A DNA stretch of 64,000 nucleotides from contig NZ_QBKQ01000002.1 of NCBI RefSeq assembly GCF_003054225.1, forward strand, positions 744,001 through 808,000, written 5' to 3'. Below, piece after piece: positions 48,733-58,198 of the stretch; positions within the stretch are counted from its first letter, which is position 1; every line of letters begins with the position of its first letter. The notes beneath the pieces are model-generated. The model saw nothing but the letters and a program-made list of their open reading frames with translations, searched no databases and was not told the DNA's origin. The DNA comes from Christiangramia gaetbulicola (GTDB taxonomy: Bacteria > Bacteroidota > Bacteroidia > Flavobacteriales > Flavobacteriaceae). Both the position numbers and the translations under genes were made by a program.

Positions 48733-49926
48733 TTAACTTTCCGAGAGCGGTAATTTTAACGTGAACGTTGTGCCCATTCCAGCACCTTCACTTATTGCAG
48801 TAATGCTTCCTTTATGTGCATCTACAAGATCTTTTACAATAGATAAACCTACACCTGTTGAAGGCTCACCACCAGTAGGTTGAGCGCTTAGAGAAATGAA
48901 TTTTCTGAAAAGGTTTTTTTTATCATCCTTTGTTAGGCCAGGTCCCTCATCTTTTACCTCGACTACCCCCAAATTATTTTCAATTTTTATAGAAACATAA
49001 ATAATCTTGCCAAAGGGAGAATATTTGATTGCATTGTTAATTAAATTATCTAAAATCTCTGTAAGGCGTTCGTGATCTGCAAATAGATTACAATCATTTT
49101 CGATATTTAATATTAAGTTTTGCTTTTTATTTCTTGCAAGAACCATATTCGAATCTACAACCCCTTTCACCACTTTGGATAGTTTTATAGGTTTTAATCT
49201 TAATTGTATTTTTTGATCGTTTTCAACCGCTGAAGCCAATAATTCAGTAATTATCCTATTCATTCTCTTTCCCGCATCCTTGATTTGTAATCCAATATCT
49301 TCTATGGCGTTTGGATTGTTTTTTTGTTTTATAATCATATCGGCAAGAAGAGGCATGATAGCTAGAGGATTTCTTAAATCATGGGCAGTTATGTACATTA
49401 ATTGATGTTGATACTTAATTGCTTTTCTTGCGTCCATTCTTAAATCCATTTGATCCATTACCAGATCTGCAAGACTTTGTAATAATTCTATCTTTGATTT
49501 ACCCAGCTTTCTTGGTTTTTTATCTATAACGCATAAAGTTCCTAAATTATAACCGTCTTTAGTTTTAATAGGAACCGCAGCATAAAATCTTAAACCAAAA
49601 TCACCTGCAACTAAAGGATTAGCAAGTGACCTTAAGTCTTTTTTGGCATCCTCTACTAAATAGAGTTCATCAGACAATATTGCCGATGCACACAATCCTG
49701 GATCTCGACTAATTTCAATCGCATCAATCCCATACCTGCTTTTAAACCAGATTCTATCTGTATCAACTAAAGTGACAATTGCAATGGGCATATCAAGCAA
49801 TTGGGCTGCCATCTTGGTGATGTTATCAAATTTCCCATCTGGTGGAGAGTCTAAGATTTCAAGCTTCTTTAAGGCATTTATTCTTTTAGTTTCGTAACTA
49901 GAATTAAGCCTAGATGGAATCGACAT
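48733..49926 (-). CDS. GAF-domain sensor histidine kinase
   Basis: The 397-residue soluble kinase has a GAF domain (about 25-160: FDNITKMAAQLLDMPIAIVT, WFKSRYGIDAIEISRDPGLC, FYAAVPIKTKDGYNLGTLCV), then HisKA with phospho-His in YITAHDLRNPLAIMPL, the N box EILDNLINNAIKYSP, and G boxes VKDEGPGL and GGEPSTGVGLSIVKDLV. No response regulator gene is adjacent: an orphan kinase. The ligand of the GAF domain is unknown; DxxGLC is the common Bacteroidota variant. Confidence 0.92.
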   Translation of the reverse strand: MSIPSRLNSSYETKRINALKKLEILDSPPDGKFDNITKMAAQLLDMPIAIVTLVDTDRIWFKSRYGIDAIEISRDPGLCASAILSDELYLVEDAKKDLRSLANPLVAGDFGLRFYAAVPIKTKDGYNLGTLCVIDKKPRKLGKSKIELLQSLADLVMDQMDLRMDARKAIKYQHQLMYITAHDLRNPLAIMPLLADMIIKQKNNPNAIEDIGLQIKDAGKRMNRIITELLASAVENDQKIQLRLKPIKLSKVVKGVVDSNMVLARNKKQNLILNIENDCNLFADHERLTEILDNLINNAIKYSPFGKIIYVSIKIENNLGVVEVKDEGPGLTKDDKKNLFRKFISLSAQPTGGEPSTGVGLSIVKDLVDAHKGSITAISEGAGMGTTFTLKLPLSES

Positions 49927-50137
49927 ATTACTATAATTTAATTAAAGATAAACAATTATTAATATTATCTTTAATCTTCTTAATGGCTTGTCAATCATGT
50001 TTCTGTTGCTAAAAACACAAATTAACTTTCGCATCAGATTAAGCCCGATGAATTGCACTGAAGTTTGGTTTTTACAAAAAATAATTAAGTAATTTATTAA
50101 AGTCTATCCTTTCAAAAGTTTTTACTATTTTTTATTT

Positions 50138-50233
50138 ATGCGAGGTGACAAGAGAAAAATTGAGAATCAAGTGAGTTATATCATTATTACAGTAGTTATT
50201 TTGATAATTCTATACTTAACTTTTGTTTACTAG
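50138..50233 (+). CDS. Possible 31-aa membrane microprotein
   Basis: ATG at 50138, stop at 50231-50233. A charged N-terminus (MRGDKRKIENQ) precedes one hydrophobic helix (VSYIIITVVILIILYLTFVY). The size and form fit a membrane microprotein; coding is not proven and no homologue is known to me. Confidence 0.35.
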   Translation: MRGDKRKIENQVSYIIITVVILIILYLTFVY

Positions 50234-50356
50234 AAACTTCACTATTAGAGTTGCGATTCAAAACACATATTTATTTTAGTTTTTTTCAAATTTTCCTTTA
50301 GTCATTTTATACAGGTGTAACCTCTGTAAGTTTTTTCTGTCTTTCGAGAAAACAAT

Positions 50357-51184
50357 ATGAGGTATCTCTATTTAATTCTAATTTTAATTATTCCTTTTCA
50401 AGTAAACTCTCAGAATAAAGCAGTAGAGGTCCTTTGCTTAGGTACTTTTCATTTTAACTTTCCAAATAGGGATTTTGTAACTACCAGCGATATGGATCAG
50501 ATAGATGTGCTGGAACCAAGCTTTCAGACTGAGATCGAAAATATCGTTAAAAAAATCGAAACTTTTGAACCTACGATTCTGGTGATTGAACAGCGACCAG
50601 AAAAACAGGGACAGGTCGATTCCCTTTTCCAGGAATACTTGAATGATAACCACAAACTTGAAAGAGTGGAATGGCAACAAATTGGTTTTAGACTAGCCCG
50701 TAAATTAAATATAACACAGATTTATTGCGTAGATGAGTGGGGAGAATTCAATGAGCAAGTAAAAGAAGTAATTAAGGGAAAAGATAGCTTAGAATGCATG
50801 AAATTCAGTAAATACTATGAAGAAAATCCTGACCTTCATAAAAGATATTCACATTATCCAAATTATCGAAAAAATGGAATATTAAAGGAACTTATCGAAC
50901 TTAATAAACCTGAAAACATTCGTAAAAGTTTGGGGAACTACCTTATCGGTCCATTTAAATATGAAAGCAATAAAGGAGACTTTTTTGGGGTTAATTTCGA
51001 AACAGGCAGATGGTTTAATAGGAATTTAAAGATCTTCCGGAATATCCAAAGAATAAACTTAAACCCAGAAGATAAAATTCTGGTTATTTATGGCTCAGGT
51101 CATTTAAATATATTGAATATACTTTTTAAGAATTCCCCCGAATTTAAATTAAAGGAGATAAATAAATACCTAAAAAGTCCTTAA
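50357..51184 (+). CDS. DUF5694 domain protein, TraB/TIKI-like fold
   Basis: The 275-residue protein has a signal peptide (about 1-18, FQVNSQ) and the DUF5694 pattern: VEVLCLGTFHFNFPNRDFV, the Glu-Gln pair in ILVIEQRPEK, IYCVDEWGEF, and VIYGSGHLNIL near the C-terminus. The GxxH, E and GxGH motifs resemble the active site of the TIKI/TraB/EreA-like superfamily of metal-dependent hydrolases. Probably periplasmic. Substrate unknown. It is followed by a strong terminator. Confidence 0.86.
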   Translation: MRYLYLILILIIPFQVNSQNKAVEVLCLGTFHFNFPNRDFVTTSDMDQIDVLEPSFQTEIENIVKKIETFEPTILVIEQRPEKQGQVDSLFQEYLNDNHKLERVEWQQIGFRLARKLNITQIYCVDEWGEFNEQVKEVIKGKDSLECMKFSKYYEENPDLHKRYSHYPNYRKNGILKELIELNKPENIRKSLGNYLIGPFKYESNKGDFFGVNFETGRWFNRNLKIFRNIQRINLNPEDKILVIYGSGHLNILNILFKNSPEFKLKEINKYLKSP

Positions 51185-51219
51185 AAGTCTTCCAAGGCTA
51201 GCTATGTTAAATTTATAAA

Positions 51220-51262
51220 TAGGATACTAAGTTTCGCTACTAAACTCAGTATCCTATTTTTT
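51220..51262 (+). terminator. Intrinsic terminator after the DUF5694 gene
   Basis: TAGGATACT / AGTATCCTA (51220-51228, 51248-51256) with an inner AGTTT/AAACT pairing and a T6 run at 51257-51262. Confidence 0.9.
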
Positions 51263-51481
51263 GACAATTTGAAGATTACATACCTAAAAATACAATACCT
51301 GAATTAGCATATAAAGAATATCAGGCACCATCCGGTCTATACCAGTTATAAATTTTATAGTATGTTTCTATTAAATATGAAACTATAAATCTAAAATAGA
51401 TGGAGTAAGGTTGTAATTATATTAGGGTTTTCCCTTATTTAATGTCCTAACTTCAAAAGTTCAACGGTTAATTATTGAAAG

Positions 51482-51709
51482 TTAATTCAACCTTGCAGCA
51501 ATAGAAGATTCTAAATCCAGAATAGGATCTTCTTTTATATAGGTGAATCTGAAATCTTCAGTAACTACATTGAGCCTAATAGACTCTCCACAAGAATGGC
51601 AGTATATCTTCTTCTTTTTCATCAGTTTGCCTAATTGAATCTTAAAATTATGGTTGCAACCTGTACAGCTTACTTGAATTTCGACAAAATTTAGATTTAC
51701 CATGAGCAA
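51482..51709 (-). CDS. Small zinc-ribbon protein
   Basis: A 75-residue protein with two C-x2-C knuckles: VSCTGCNHNF and IYCHSCGESIRL, 22 residues apart, typical of a single zinc ribbon. No membrane segment. The start may be the ATG at 51709 or the second Met (51703). It could bind nucleic acid or a protein; nothing more can be said. Confidence 0.65.
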   Translation of the reverse strand: MLMVNLNFVEIQVSCTGCNHNFKIQLGKLMKKKKIYCHSCGESIRLNVVTEDFRFTYIKEDPILDLESSIAARLN

Positions 51710-51861
51710 TAATAATTGGAAGTGAATTAAAATAGCAAGAAAACTAAAGATATAAATCTCATTTTAGTAATATCCTTAAAATTATGTGAATTAAGATTTA
51801 GAAATCATCTACCTATAAGTTCTAAATTCTATTTTCCAGGCTAGTTTTTTTTAGAAAACTT

Positions 51862-52248
51862 CTAACCTAATAAAATATACTTCTGTTTTAATTTTTCTAA
51901 TTTTTCTATACTAAGTGGTTTCGAAATAACCTCAGATACAAAACGATTATTTTTTACATATTTCAACTCTTTTTCATTGTGAGAAAAAGTTAAAATGAAA
52001 ATGGTTGGTTTTATTTCCAGGTTTTCAACCTCAAGTTGCTTTAAAAATGAAATTGCGTCCATTTCGGGCATATTAAGATCTAGAAAGATAATTGGATTAT
52101 AATTTATCTCTTTTAGAATTTTTAATAATTCCTTTGCTGTATTGAACTTTAAAATTTCAGAATCCGGAAATTCAGATTTTAAAATTCTTGTTTGTATGGC
52201 ATTAATGATCTCTTCGTCGTCAACTAAGAAAAATTTTTCCATTCTCAT
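51862..52248 (-). CDS. Single-domain response regulator (receiver only)
   Basis: The 128-residue receiver has acidic FFLVDDEEIIN, the phospho-acceptor Asp in IIFLDLNMPEMDAISFL, the switch Thr in IFILTFSHNE and the Lys in VISKPLSIEKL. No output domain. It lies 10 bp downstream of a second receiver and the PAS kinase, forming a kinase-receiver-receiver operon. Confidence 0.93.
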   Translation of the reverse strand: MRMEKFFLVDDEEIINAIQTRILKSEFPDSEILKFNTAKELLKILKEINYNPIIFLDLNMPEMDAISFLKQLEVENLEIKPTIFILTFSHNEKELKYVKNNRFVSEVISKPLSIEKLEKLKQKYILLG

Positions 52249-52258
52249 GATTCAATTA

Positions 52259-52654
52259 TTACGATACAGATTTAAGTAATGGAATTAATGTGTCTAAAGT
52301 TATTGGCTTTACTATAAAGTCACTGATTTTATTGTACTCTCTAGCCCGGCGCCTATCTTCCTCATGTATACTGCTGCTTAGTATATATATGGTAATTTTG
52401 GATTGAACAGGGAGCTTTAAAAATTCATCCAAAAATTGCCATCCATCCCAAACGGGCATATTGATATCTAGTAAAATCAATTCTGGCAGCTTTTCTCCAG
52501 AATATAGAAGAGCTTTTAACTTTTCAAAGGCCTCTTGACCATTTGATAAGATTAAAAGATTTTCAATCATTCCAGACATGTCGAGGTATTTCTTTGAAAG
52601 AAAAGCATGAATGGGATCATCTTCTATTAAGCAGGCTAAATCAATTTTTTTCAT
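52259..52654 (-). CDS. Single-domain response regulator (receiver only)
   Basis: The 131-residue receiver has CLIEDDPIHAFL, the phospho-acceptor in LILLDINMPVWDGWQFL, IYILSSSIHEED and FIVKPITLDTL. It overlaps the 3' end of the PAS kinase gene by 14 bp, so the two are translationally coupled and probably partners. This is the Rcp1-like receiver type common in Bacteroidota, acting by protein contact. Confidence 0.93.
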   Translation of the reverse strand: MKKIDLACLIEDDPIHAFLSKKYLDMSGMIENLLILSNGQEAFEKLKALLYSGEKLPELILLDINMPVWDGWQFLDEFLKLPVQSKITIYILSSSIHEEDRRRAREYNKISDFIVKPITLDTLIPLLKSVS

Positions 52655-54668
52655 TTGGGAGATAAATTTTGAATGTTGTTCCTTTATTGGTTTGACTTTC
52701 TACTTCAATGCGTCCATCCATAGCTTCAATTTGATTCTTTGTTAGAAATAAACCCACTCCTCTGGAATCAGGGTGTCTATGAAAGGTCTTATATAGTTTA
52801 AAGATTTTTTGCTTATGCTGGTTAAGGTCGATCCCAATCCCATTATCTCTAAACATTATACAACTCATACCATTTATTACTTCAGCTTTTATATTAATAT
52901 GACTATTCCTTTCGACACTAGAGTATTTTATAGCATTAGTGATAAGGTTGAGCGTTATACTATCCATGTATGATTTCAGACCATACACGGTAACATCATC
53001 AGCAACTTCATTTTGAATAATAACTTTATTTTCAGTAGCCAAAGGTTCCACGCTTTCTACAATTCTATCTATTAGTTTAGATAATTTTATTTTTTGAAAA
53101 TGTTTCCTGCTGGTTAAATTGACCTCTACAATATCATTTAAATCGTGAATGGTACTTTCCAGATTTGTAGAGGCATTTTTTAAATGATTAAAACTCTCGA
53201 AAGACATCAGATCTGGAGAGTCTTGAGCAAGAAATTCTATTAGCATAGAGATGCCGGAACTATGAGACCTTAAATTGTGTGAAACAATATGCGCAAAATT
53301 CTTCAACCTGTCATTTTGGTCTTCTGTAACTTCTAATAGTTGTTTTATATGGTTTAAACGCTTTTTCTCTCGTGCCTCATTCTTTTTTCTTTTACTAATA
53401 TCTTCAATAAAACTCCAAATTTTTAAATTACCATCTTCATCTTTTACTAAGACTCCTCTTAGTAGGACAGGATATCTAGAACCGTCTTTTTTAATATATT
53501 CTTTTTCGTATGGACCATAGTATCCTTCAGTTTTTAAAAGGTCTAATTGTTTCTCCTCTTGTTTTTCGTAAGATTTCGGAGTAACATCCCAATAGCTTAG
53601 ATTTAGAAATTCATTTTTCGTATATCCTGTGGGCTCGATTAGTTTATTATTTACATCCAGAAAAATTCCTGTTTTATAATCATTTAAGGCAATACCCAAT
53701 GGGGAAAGTTCGTATAGGGAGTCAAGTAATCTTTTCCAATATAAAATTTCAATATTTTTCTTCTTTTTATCACTAATGTCTTGGATTAAACCATACATTA
53801 TATCCAGTTGACCATCCTCATTTAAAGAATAAAATTTGCCTTTTGTTTCGATCCAAATCCAAAACCCCTTTTTATGACGTATTCTAAATTCCAGATGGAA
53901 GATGTAATTTGAATGTTTGAAATTGTGTAATAATTTTTCCCGAACGGATTCGATATCTTTTTGATGTACCAGGTTTTCCCAAAAGGATATTTTTCGTCCA
54001 TCAAATTCCTCTTTTTCATACCCAGTGAGATTCCACCATTCCGAATTAAATTTTACCGAATTAGAATTTAGAGTCCATTCATATGTGGCTGTGGCGGTGC
54101 CACTAGTAATATGGTTAAATTGCTTTTGTTTGTACTCAAGTTCTTTATTGGTCTTAATAAGTTCAAGAGATTTACGTTTTAGTTCCAACAAATTCATTAC
54201 CTGTTTGCCGAGCATCCGCAATTTATCTTTTTGCTCACTGTTCAAGGTTCTTGGATTTTCATCCACAGCGCAAATAGTTCCTATAGCATATCCATTAGAA
54301 TTAACAAGTGGTAAACCTGCATAGAATACCACCGGATTATCTCCGGTTACGAAAGGGTTATCGTTAAACCGTGGATCTGTCCTTGCATCTGGGATAACGG
54401 TTATTTTGTCTGGAGAATTAATTGTGTGAGCACAGAAGGTAAATTCTCTTGGAAAAGATCTTACCTCTAGTTCAATGCCGTGTGCAGCCTTGACCCACTG
54501 TTCTTTTTTTGAAATTAAAGTAATTAAAGCGCTCTGAGTATTGCAGATCTCAGCCGCCATTTCGCTAAGAAAATTTAAATCAGAGATATTTAAATTATTG
54601 TCAGGATCATATTTATGAACCTCTTTGACCCTTTCGAGGTCATTAGTAGGCATAGTAGGATTAAGCAT
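52641..54668 (-). CDS. GAF-PAS-PAS sensor histidine kinase
   Basis: The 675-residue soluble kinase has a GAF domain (about 20-165: FLSEMAAEICNTQSALITLI, FPREFTFCAHTINSPD, FYAGLPLVNSNGYAIGTICA), PAS 1 (about 185-305, WNLTGYEKEEFDGRKISFWE), PAS 2 (about 312-430, LGIALNDYKTGIFLDVNNKL then GYTKNEFLNLSYWDV), a HisKA-like helix with FAHIVSHNLRSHSSGIS, and HATPase (LNLITNAIKYSS; FRDNGIGIDL; RGVGLFLTKNQIEAM). The GAF/PAS style suggests light, redox or small-ligand sensing. It shares an operon with two receivers. Confidence 0.93.
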   Translation of the reverse strand: MLNPTMPTNDLERVKEVHKYDPDNNLNISDLNFLSEMAAEICNTQSALITLISKKEQWVKAAHGIELEVRSFPREFTFCAHTINSPDKITVIPDARTDPRFNDNPFVTGDNPVVFYAGLPLVNSNGYAIGTICAVDENPRTLNSEQKDKLRMLGKQVMNLLELKRKSLELIKTNKELEYKQKQFNHITSGTATATYEWTLNSNSVKFNSEWWNLTGYEKEEFDGRKISFWENLVHQKDIESVREKLLHNFKHSNYIFHLEFRIRHKKGFWIWIETKGKFYSLNEDGQLDIMYGLIQDISDKKKKNIEILYWKRLLDSLYELSPLGIALNDYKTGIFLDVNNKLIEPTGYTKNEFLNLSYWDVTPKSYEKQEEKQLDLLKTEGYYGPYEKEYIKKDGSRYPVLLRGVLVKDEDGNLKIWSFIEDISKRKKNEAREKKRLNHIKQLLEVTEDQNDRLKNFAHIVSHNLRSHSSGISMLIEFLAQDSPDLMSFESFNHLKNASTNLESTIHDLNDIVEVNLTSRKHFQKIKLSKLIDRIVESVEPLATENKVIIQNEVADDVTVYGLKSYMDSITLNLITNAIKYSSVERNSHINIKAEVINGMSCIMFRDNGIGIDLNQHKQKIFKLYKTFHRHPDSRGVGLFLTKNQIEAMDGRIEVESQTNKGTTFKIYLPNEKN

Positions 54669-54920
54669 TTTAAATTTCGAATTTGGGGAAGGTTAAAATA
54701 AGATAAATATTATAAAAAAGACTTTAAAGTGGAGTTAATAATTCTTCATTTAATACATGGTAATAAACGTAGTTAATTAAATATGAAATTTAATTGCACA
54801 TTAAGAAACCTATCATTTCACCTTTTAGATTATTACTACTATAAAGTAAAGCTCGGGTTGCTGCTAATGAAATCTATTAGAAAAGAAAATTATAATTGGT
54901 TAAAATGGTACTTCATTGAG

Positions 54921-55272
54921 CCATTCCCGGAATATTCAATTTTCCCTTCGTAGGTATTATAACCGCAGGCTTTCCCTCGCCAGCAGATGACCAAATAGAT
55001 AAATCTATAGATCTTAATTCAGAGATCATTAAAGACCGGGAAGCTATTTTTTTTGTAGAGTTGAAGGAGATTCCATGATCGGAGCCGGGATAGAACATGG
55101 TGATCTATTGGTTATCAAAAAAGGTTTGGAACCGCGTAACGGTAAAATAACAGTTTGTTTTATTGATGGGAAGTTTAGCGTAAAGCGGATTAAAATCGAG
55201 AAGGATGTAATCTGGTTAGTTGCTGAGAACCAGAAATATAATTTCTTCGGTAATAGAAGAAGAACTAAATAA
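54921..55272 (+). pseudogene. umuD: Broken umuD (S24 peptidase) gene
   Basis: Two frames make one UmuD-like protein. The first (FPFVGIITAGFPSPADDQID, IDLNSEIIKDREAIFFV) contains the UmuD cleavage region AGFPSPADD. After GTAGAG the frame shifts (one base missing, expected VRVEGDSM) into VEGDSMIGAGIEHGDLLVIK with the catalytic Ser, and KKGLEPRNGKITVCFIDGKF with the catalytic Lys. The N-terminus also lacks an ATG (TGA just upstream). No umuC is nearby. It is likely debris of a mobile element. Confidence 0.8.
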
Positions 55273-55306
55273 AAAAATTTAGTTTAATTTCTTATTTTTC
55301 AAGTGC

Positions 55307-55963
55307 TTAATCTCTCTTATCTGGCGCATTTTGATTAAAGGCTATCAAATTAAACAACTCTCTCATCCTGCTTCTTACCCGTTCTCCATATTTCTCTTCT
55401 AACTCATCGGCGTTCAGGTTTGTTGTGCCATGAGTTTTTAAAGGTGTATGTAAAAATAATTCATATCTGGATAGCAGAATTTCTCCGATTACATTACAAT
55501 CTTTTCCATAGTATCTTCCAATAGGTTCAACTCCTATATCATCAAAACAGAAAACGCCACTTTCCCCATAATCTTCAATCGTTTTATATCCTAGGTGGTT
55601 AAAGGCAAATACGATGTTCCTGCAGGGCATTACTACATATTTTCGCTGGTGGGGCACCAGGTTTGGTAATAGCTTCATAAGGCTGGTCTTTCCACAACCT
55701 ACAGGCCCTGAGAGCAGCAAACCTTTATTAGGATCAATCTCATATTTTTTACAGTTAATAGGATCTTTGATAAAATAAGAGCAAAGTTTAAGAAGTATTT
55801 CTTTATCGCTTTTATAAATCTTAAATCTATTTCCAAAAAGTAGTTTACCTTTCGCATCCAGGTAAACCAAAATCTTTGGAAAATCATATTTTACAGATTG
55901 CCCGTCGAATTTGCCCAGCGAATATTCCACGCCGCCTTCCATTATCTTAGAGGGGTTCTCCAT
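55307..55963 (-). CDS. DnaC/IstB-like ATPase of an integrative element
   Basis: The 218-residue AAA+ ATPase has Walker A LLSGPVGCGKTSLMKLL and Walker B GVFCFDDIGVEP, plus a sensor region (HGTTNLNADELEEKYGERVR then SRMRELFNLIAFN with the arginine finger). It resembles the DnaC-like helicase loaders carried by Bacteroidota conjugative and integrative elements. Its start overlaps the upstream replication-type gene by 17 bp, so they are one operon with the HTH gene. Confidence 0.85.
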   Translation of the reverse strand: MENPSKIMEGGVEYSLGKFDGQSVKYDFPKILVYLDAKGKLLFGNRFKIYKSDKEILLKLCSYFIKDPINCKKYEIDPNKGLLLSGPVGCGKTSLMKLLPNLVPHQRKYVVMPCRNIVFAFNHLGYKTIEDYGESGVFCFDDIGVEPIGRYYGKDCNVIGEILLSRYELFLHTPLKTHGTTNLNADELEEKYGERVRSRMRELFNLIAFNQNAPDKRD

Positions 55964-56663
55964 AGTTCTTATTTTTAGATGTTTTTAGATTTTCATCTTT
56001 TAGCGAATTTGGCTTTTGTTTTTCTTTTTGCAAATTGCCAATAGATTTGCTACTCTCTATCCAACTTACTGCTAAAGCTTTCCAGTCATACACTGGTTGC
56101 TTATCACCTGTATGCCACTGATGAGACTCATAATATTCGAAGAATGCTTTTGCATAAATAGCATCAGATCCCATTTCTTTAAAAAAAATTATAACAGCCT
56201 TCCTGTTTGGTGGTTTATAATGTTTATTCTGTTTATTAATGTTTATATTAGATACCAGCGCTTGTCCATTTTTGGAACGGTATGAGTCCACTACTTGTTC
56301 ATCTATGGGACGGTAGTGTTCCGCAACTTGATCTAAAATGGGATTGTAGTGTCCCGCTATCATATCATCAGTAGGTAATAATACGATCATCTTAACTTTA
56401 CTGCCTTTAAAAGGATTGTTCGACGGAAAGTAGCTGAGATAATTCCAGGAGTGTAAATCCGTGATGCATCTGTGGTAAGTTGTTGGTGAACCGATCTTTG
56501 CTATTTGCATTAATTCTTTGCGATTCACAAAAAATTCATTGGTGAATCTGCAGACATTCCATGCCTGGAATAGAGCCATATACAAGCTAATATGCGAAGG
56601 ATTGAGGCGTTGATCATGGTAGAACTTTTCAAATGCCGAGGTAAGTAATTTGATATAATTCAT
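55947..56663 (-). CDS. Winged-helix replication-associated protein of a mobile element
   Basis: A 238-residue protein with an N-terminal winged-helix-like region (HISLYMALFQAWNVCRFTNE, NRKELMQIAKIGSPTTYHRC, LHSWNYLSYFPSNNPFKGSK), a variable hydrophilic linker (about 105-150) and a C-terminal DnaD-like helical segment (FFKEMGSDAIYAKAFFEYYE, WKALAVSWIESSKS). Proteins of this type lie beside DnaC-like ATPases in Bacteroidota elements and are likely replication initiators or primosome adaptors. Exact role not shown. Confidence 0.75.
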   Translation of the reverse strand: MNYIKLLTSAFEKFYHDQRLNPSHISLYMALFQAWNVCRFTNEFFVNRKELMQIAKIGSPTTYHRCITDLHSWNYLSYFPSNNPFKGSKVKMIVLLPTDDMIAGHYNPILDQVAEHYRPIDEQVVDSYRSKNGQALVSNININKQNKHYKPPNRKAVIIFFKEMGSDAIYAKAFFEYYESHQWHTGDKQPVYDWKALAVSWIESSKSIGNLQKEKQKPNSLKDENLKTSKNKNYGEPL

Positions 56664-56666
56664 AGC

Positions 56667-56960
56667 CTAAAAATTAAAATTGTGGTGCACCCGGTTCTCT
56701 TCCATAATTTGTTGAATTTCCTGGGCGTCATAATAAATGATCCCGCCTATTTTGGTGTAGGGAAGGGTACCATTTATTCGAAGATTTTGTAACGTCCCAG
56801 GGCTGATTTGTAGTAGGTCCATGACTTCAGACGATTTCAAGTATCGTTTAAGAGTTAATTGGGTGTTTTGCTGAGAAAGAATACTTTTAAATTCTTCGAG
56901 CAATTCAATTTTAAATTCTCTTAGGTCATCTGTGGTGATAATACTGCTTGCCATAATCAA
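56667..56960 (-). CDS. Helix-turn-helix (excisionase-like) protein
   Basis: The 97-residue protein has an N-terminal helix (FKIELLEEFKSILSQ) and a MerR/excisionase-like HTH_17 domain (LKRYLKSSEVMDLLQISPGT; LQNLRINGTLPYTKIGGIIY). Such proteins regulate or excise Bacteroidota integrative elements. It starts the three-gene minus-strand operon; the gap to the replication-type gene is 3 bp. Confidence 0.88.
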   Translation of the reverse strand: MIMASSIITTDDLREFKIELLEEFKSILSQQNTQLTLKRYLKSSEVMDLLQISPGTLQNLRINGTLPYTKIGGIIYYDAQEIQQIMEENRVHHNFNF

Positions 56961-57250
56961 AGGGTTTTAAAGAAAGAGGCTACCAAATGGTTAAAACTTT
57001 TTAATTGATAGCCTCTAACATAGATTGACTTTCGTTGTACAAAATTGTTGGGTTTTGCCAAATAAAAATCACAAGATGACCGGACTCCGGTTAAAATTTA
57101 ACAATAAATAAATAGCGCTAAATCAGAGGTTTTAAAATGAAATTTGGCTGGAATTCTCGCACTAATGTGCCAATTATTTATGATTTTAAGTCGAAAATAA
57201 GAAACCCGGAGATGGACCGTATATGGTTGTTTTTTAACAAAAATGAAGTG

Positions 57251-58069
57251 TTAGATCTCCCTCATTCGGGAAGATAGATTGAAGGACAATTCATCTAAAA
57301 ATTGTGTTTGGCTCTTTTTCCTGGATTTTAATTCTGTGAAAGTTCTGTACATATCTGCATTATCGAAGTCATAAACATTTTGAAAAAAGCTTGCAATGTC
57401 TTTGAGGTCCACTCTGCCCCCATTAAAGGCTTTTTGCTCATGTAGCGCATATATGAGTTCAATTAATGCTGCTTTACTTTCTGTCCATTCCAGCTTTTTC
57501 GCGATATTGATGTTATTTCTATTGGAATCATTTATGCTTTCTAACTCTTTCTTCAAAAACCTTAAATACAGGCCGTTTGCGTTTAATTCACTTAATACTA
57601 AATCATGAGAAGTACTGAAATTAGGATCTCTGTAATAGTGATGGGTTTTACAGGACAAGGAAAAATTATATTTCCTGGTGAAGTAGAACTCATCAAAATG
57701 ATTGTGATTTAATTCCATGTATCGTGAGAATTCTGATTCGTGCTGAAAAAAATTATTGATTCTATTTATTTCTAATTCAATGAAATTTTCTTGGAATTTC
57801 TTTCCGCCTTTTGGCAAATTATTCAGGAATGAGTACAGATTGGAATAGTAAACCAGGTTAGACAATGGCAGTTGCTTTTGTACCTTGAAGAAAAGAATTT
57901 CTGCCAGAGTATCAGGAAAGTCAATCAAGTAAATTTCTTTTCTATATTTTTCTAAAATATTTCGGCAATACTTAATTATTTCGATGTAGGCATTATTCTT
58001 ATTGAGGAAGGTTTCTTCAATTTCCTGAATTTCATCTATCATCTGATTCTCCGTAACCAAAAAATCCAT
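57251..58069 (-). CDS. rteC: RteC domain protein
   Basis: The 272-residue protein matches RteC, the regulator of excision operon expression in Bacteroides conjugative transposons. Seen: YCRNILEKYRKEIYLIDFPD, FQENFIELEINRINNFFQHE, FSRYMELNHNHFDEFYFTRK and KLEWTESKAALIELIYALHE. It is 290 bp upstream of the HTH gene on the same strand, consistent with a regulatory module of an integrative element whose integrase and transfer genes are not in the window. Not a tetracycline determinant by itself. Confidence 0.9.
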   Translation of the reverse strand: MDFLVTENQMIDEIQEIEETFLNKNNAYIEIIKYCRNILEKYRKEIYLIDFPDTLAEILFFKVQKQLPLSNLVYYSNLYSFLNNLPKGGKKFQENFIELEINRINNFFQHESEFSRYMELNHNHFDEFYFTRKYNFSLSCKTHHYYRDPNFSTSHDLVLSELNANGLYLRFLKKELESINDSNRNNINIAKKLEWTESKAALIELIYALHEQKAFNGGRVDLKDIASFFQNVYDFDNADMYRTFTELKSRKKSQTQFLDELSFNLSSRMREI

Positions 58070-58198
58070 AATATTGATATTTAAGAAATACTACCTTAAA
58101 TATCCTGTGATTCAGTCACATTTCATAATTTTAGAAATCTGCTTTTATAAACCGATGGCCGGTATATATAAACGATTGGGGATACTTTTTCGATTAAA

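Noticed and set aside
57251-58069. RteC as evidence for a tetracycline-resistance conjugative transposon.
   Set aside because: No tetQ, rteA or rteB is present; RteC domains are widespread in Bacteroidota elements.
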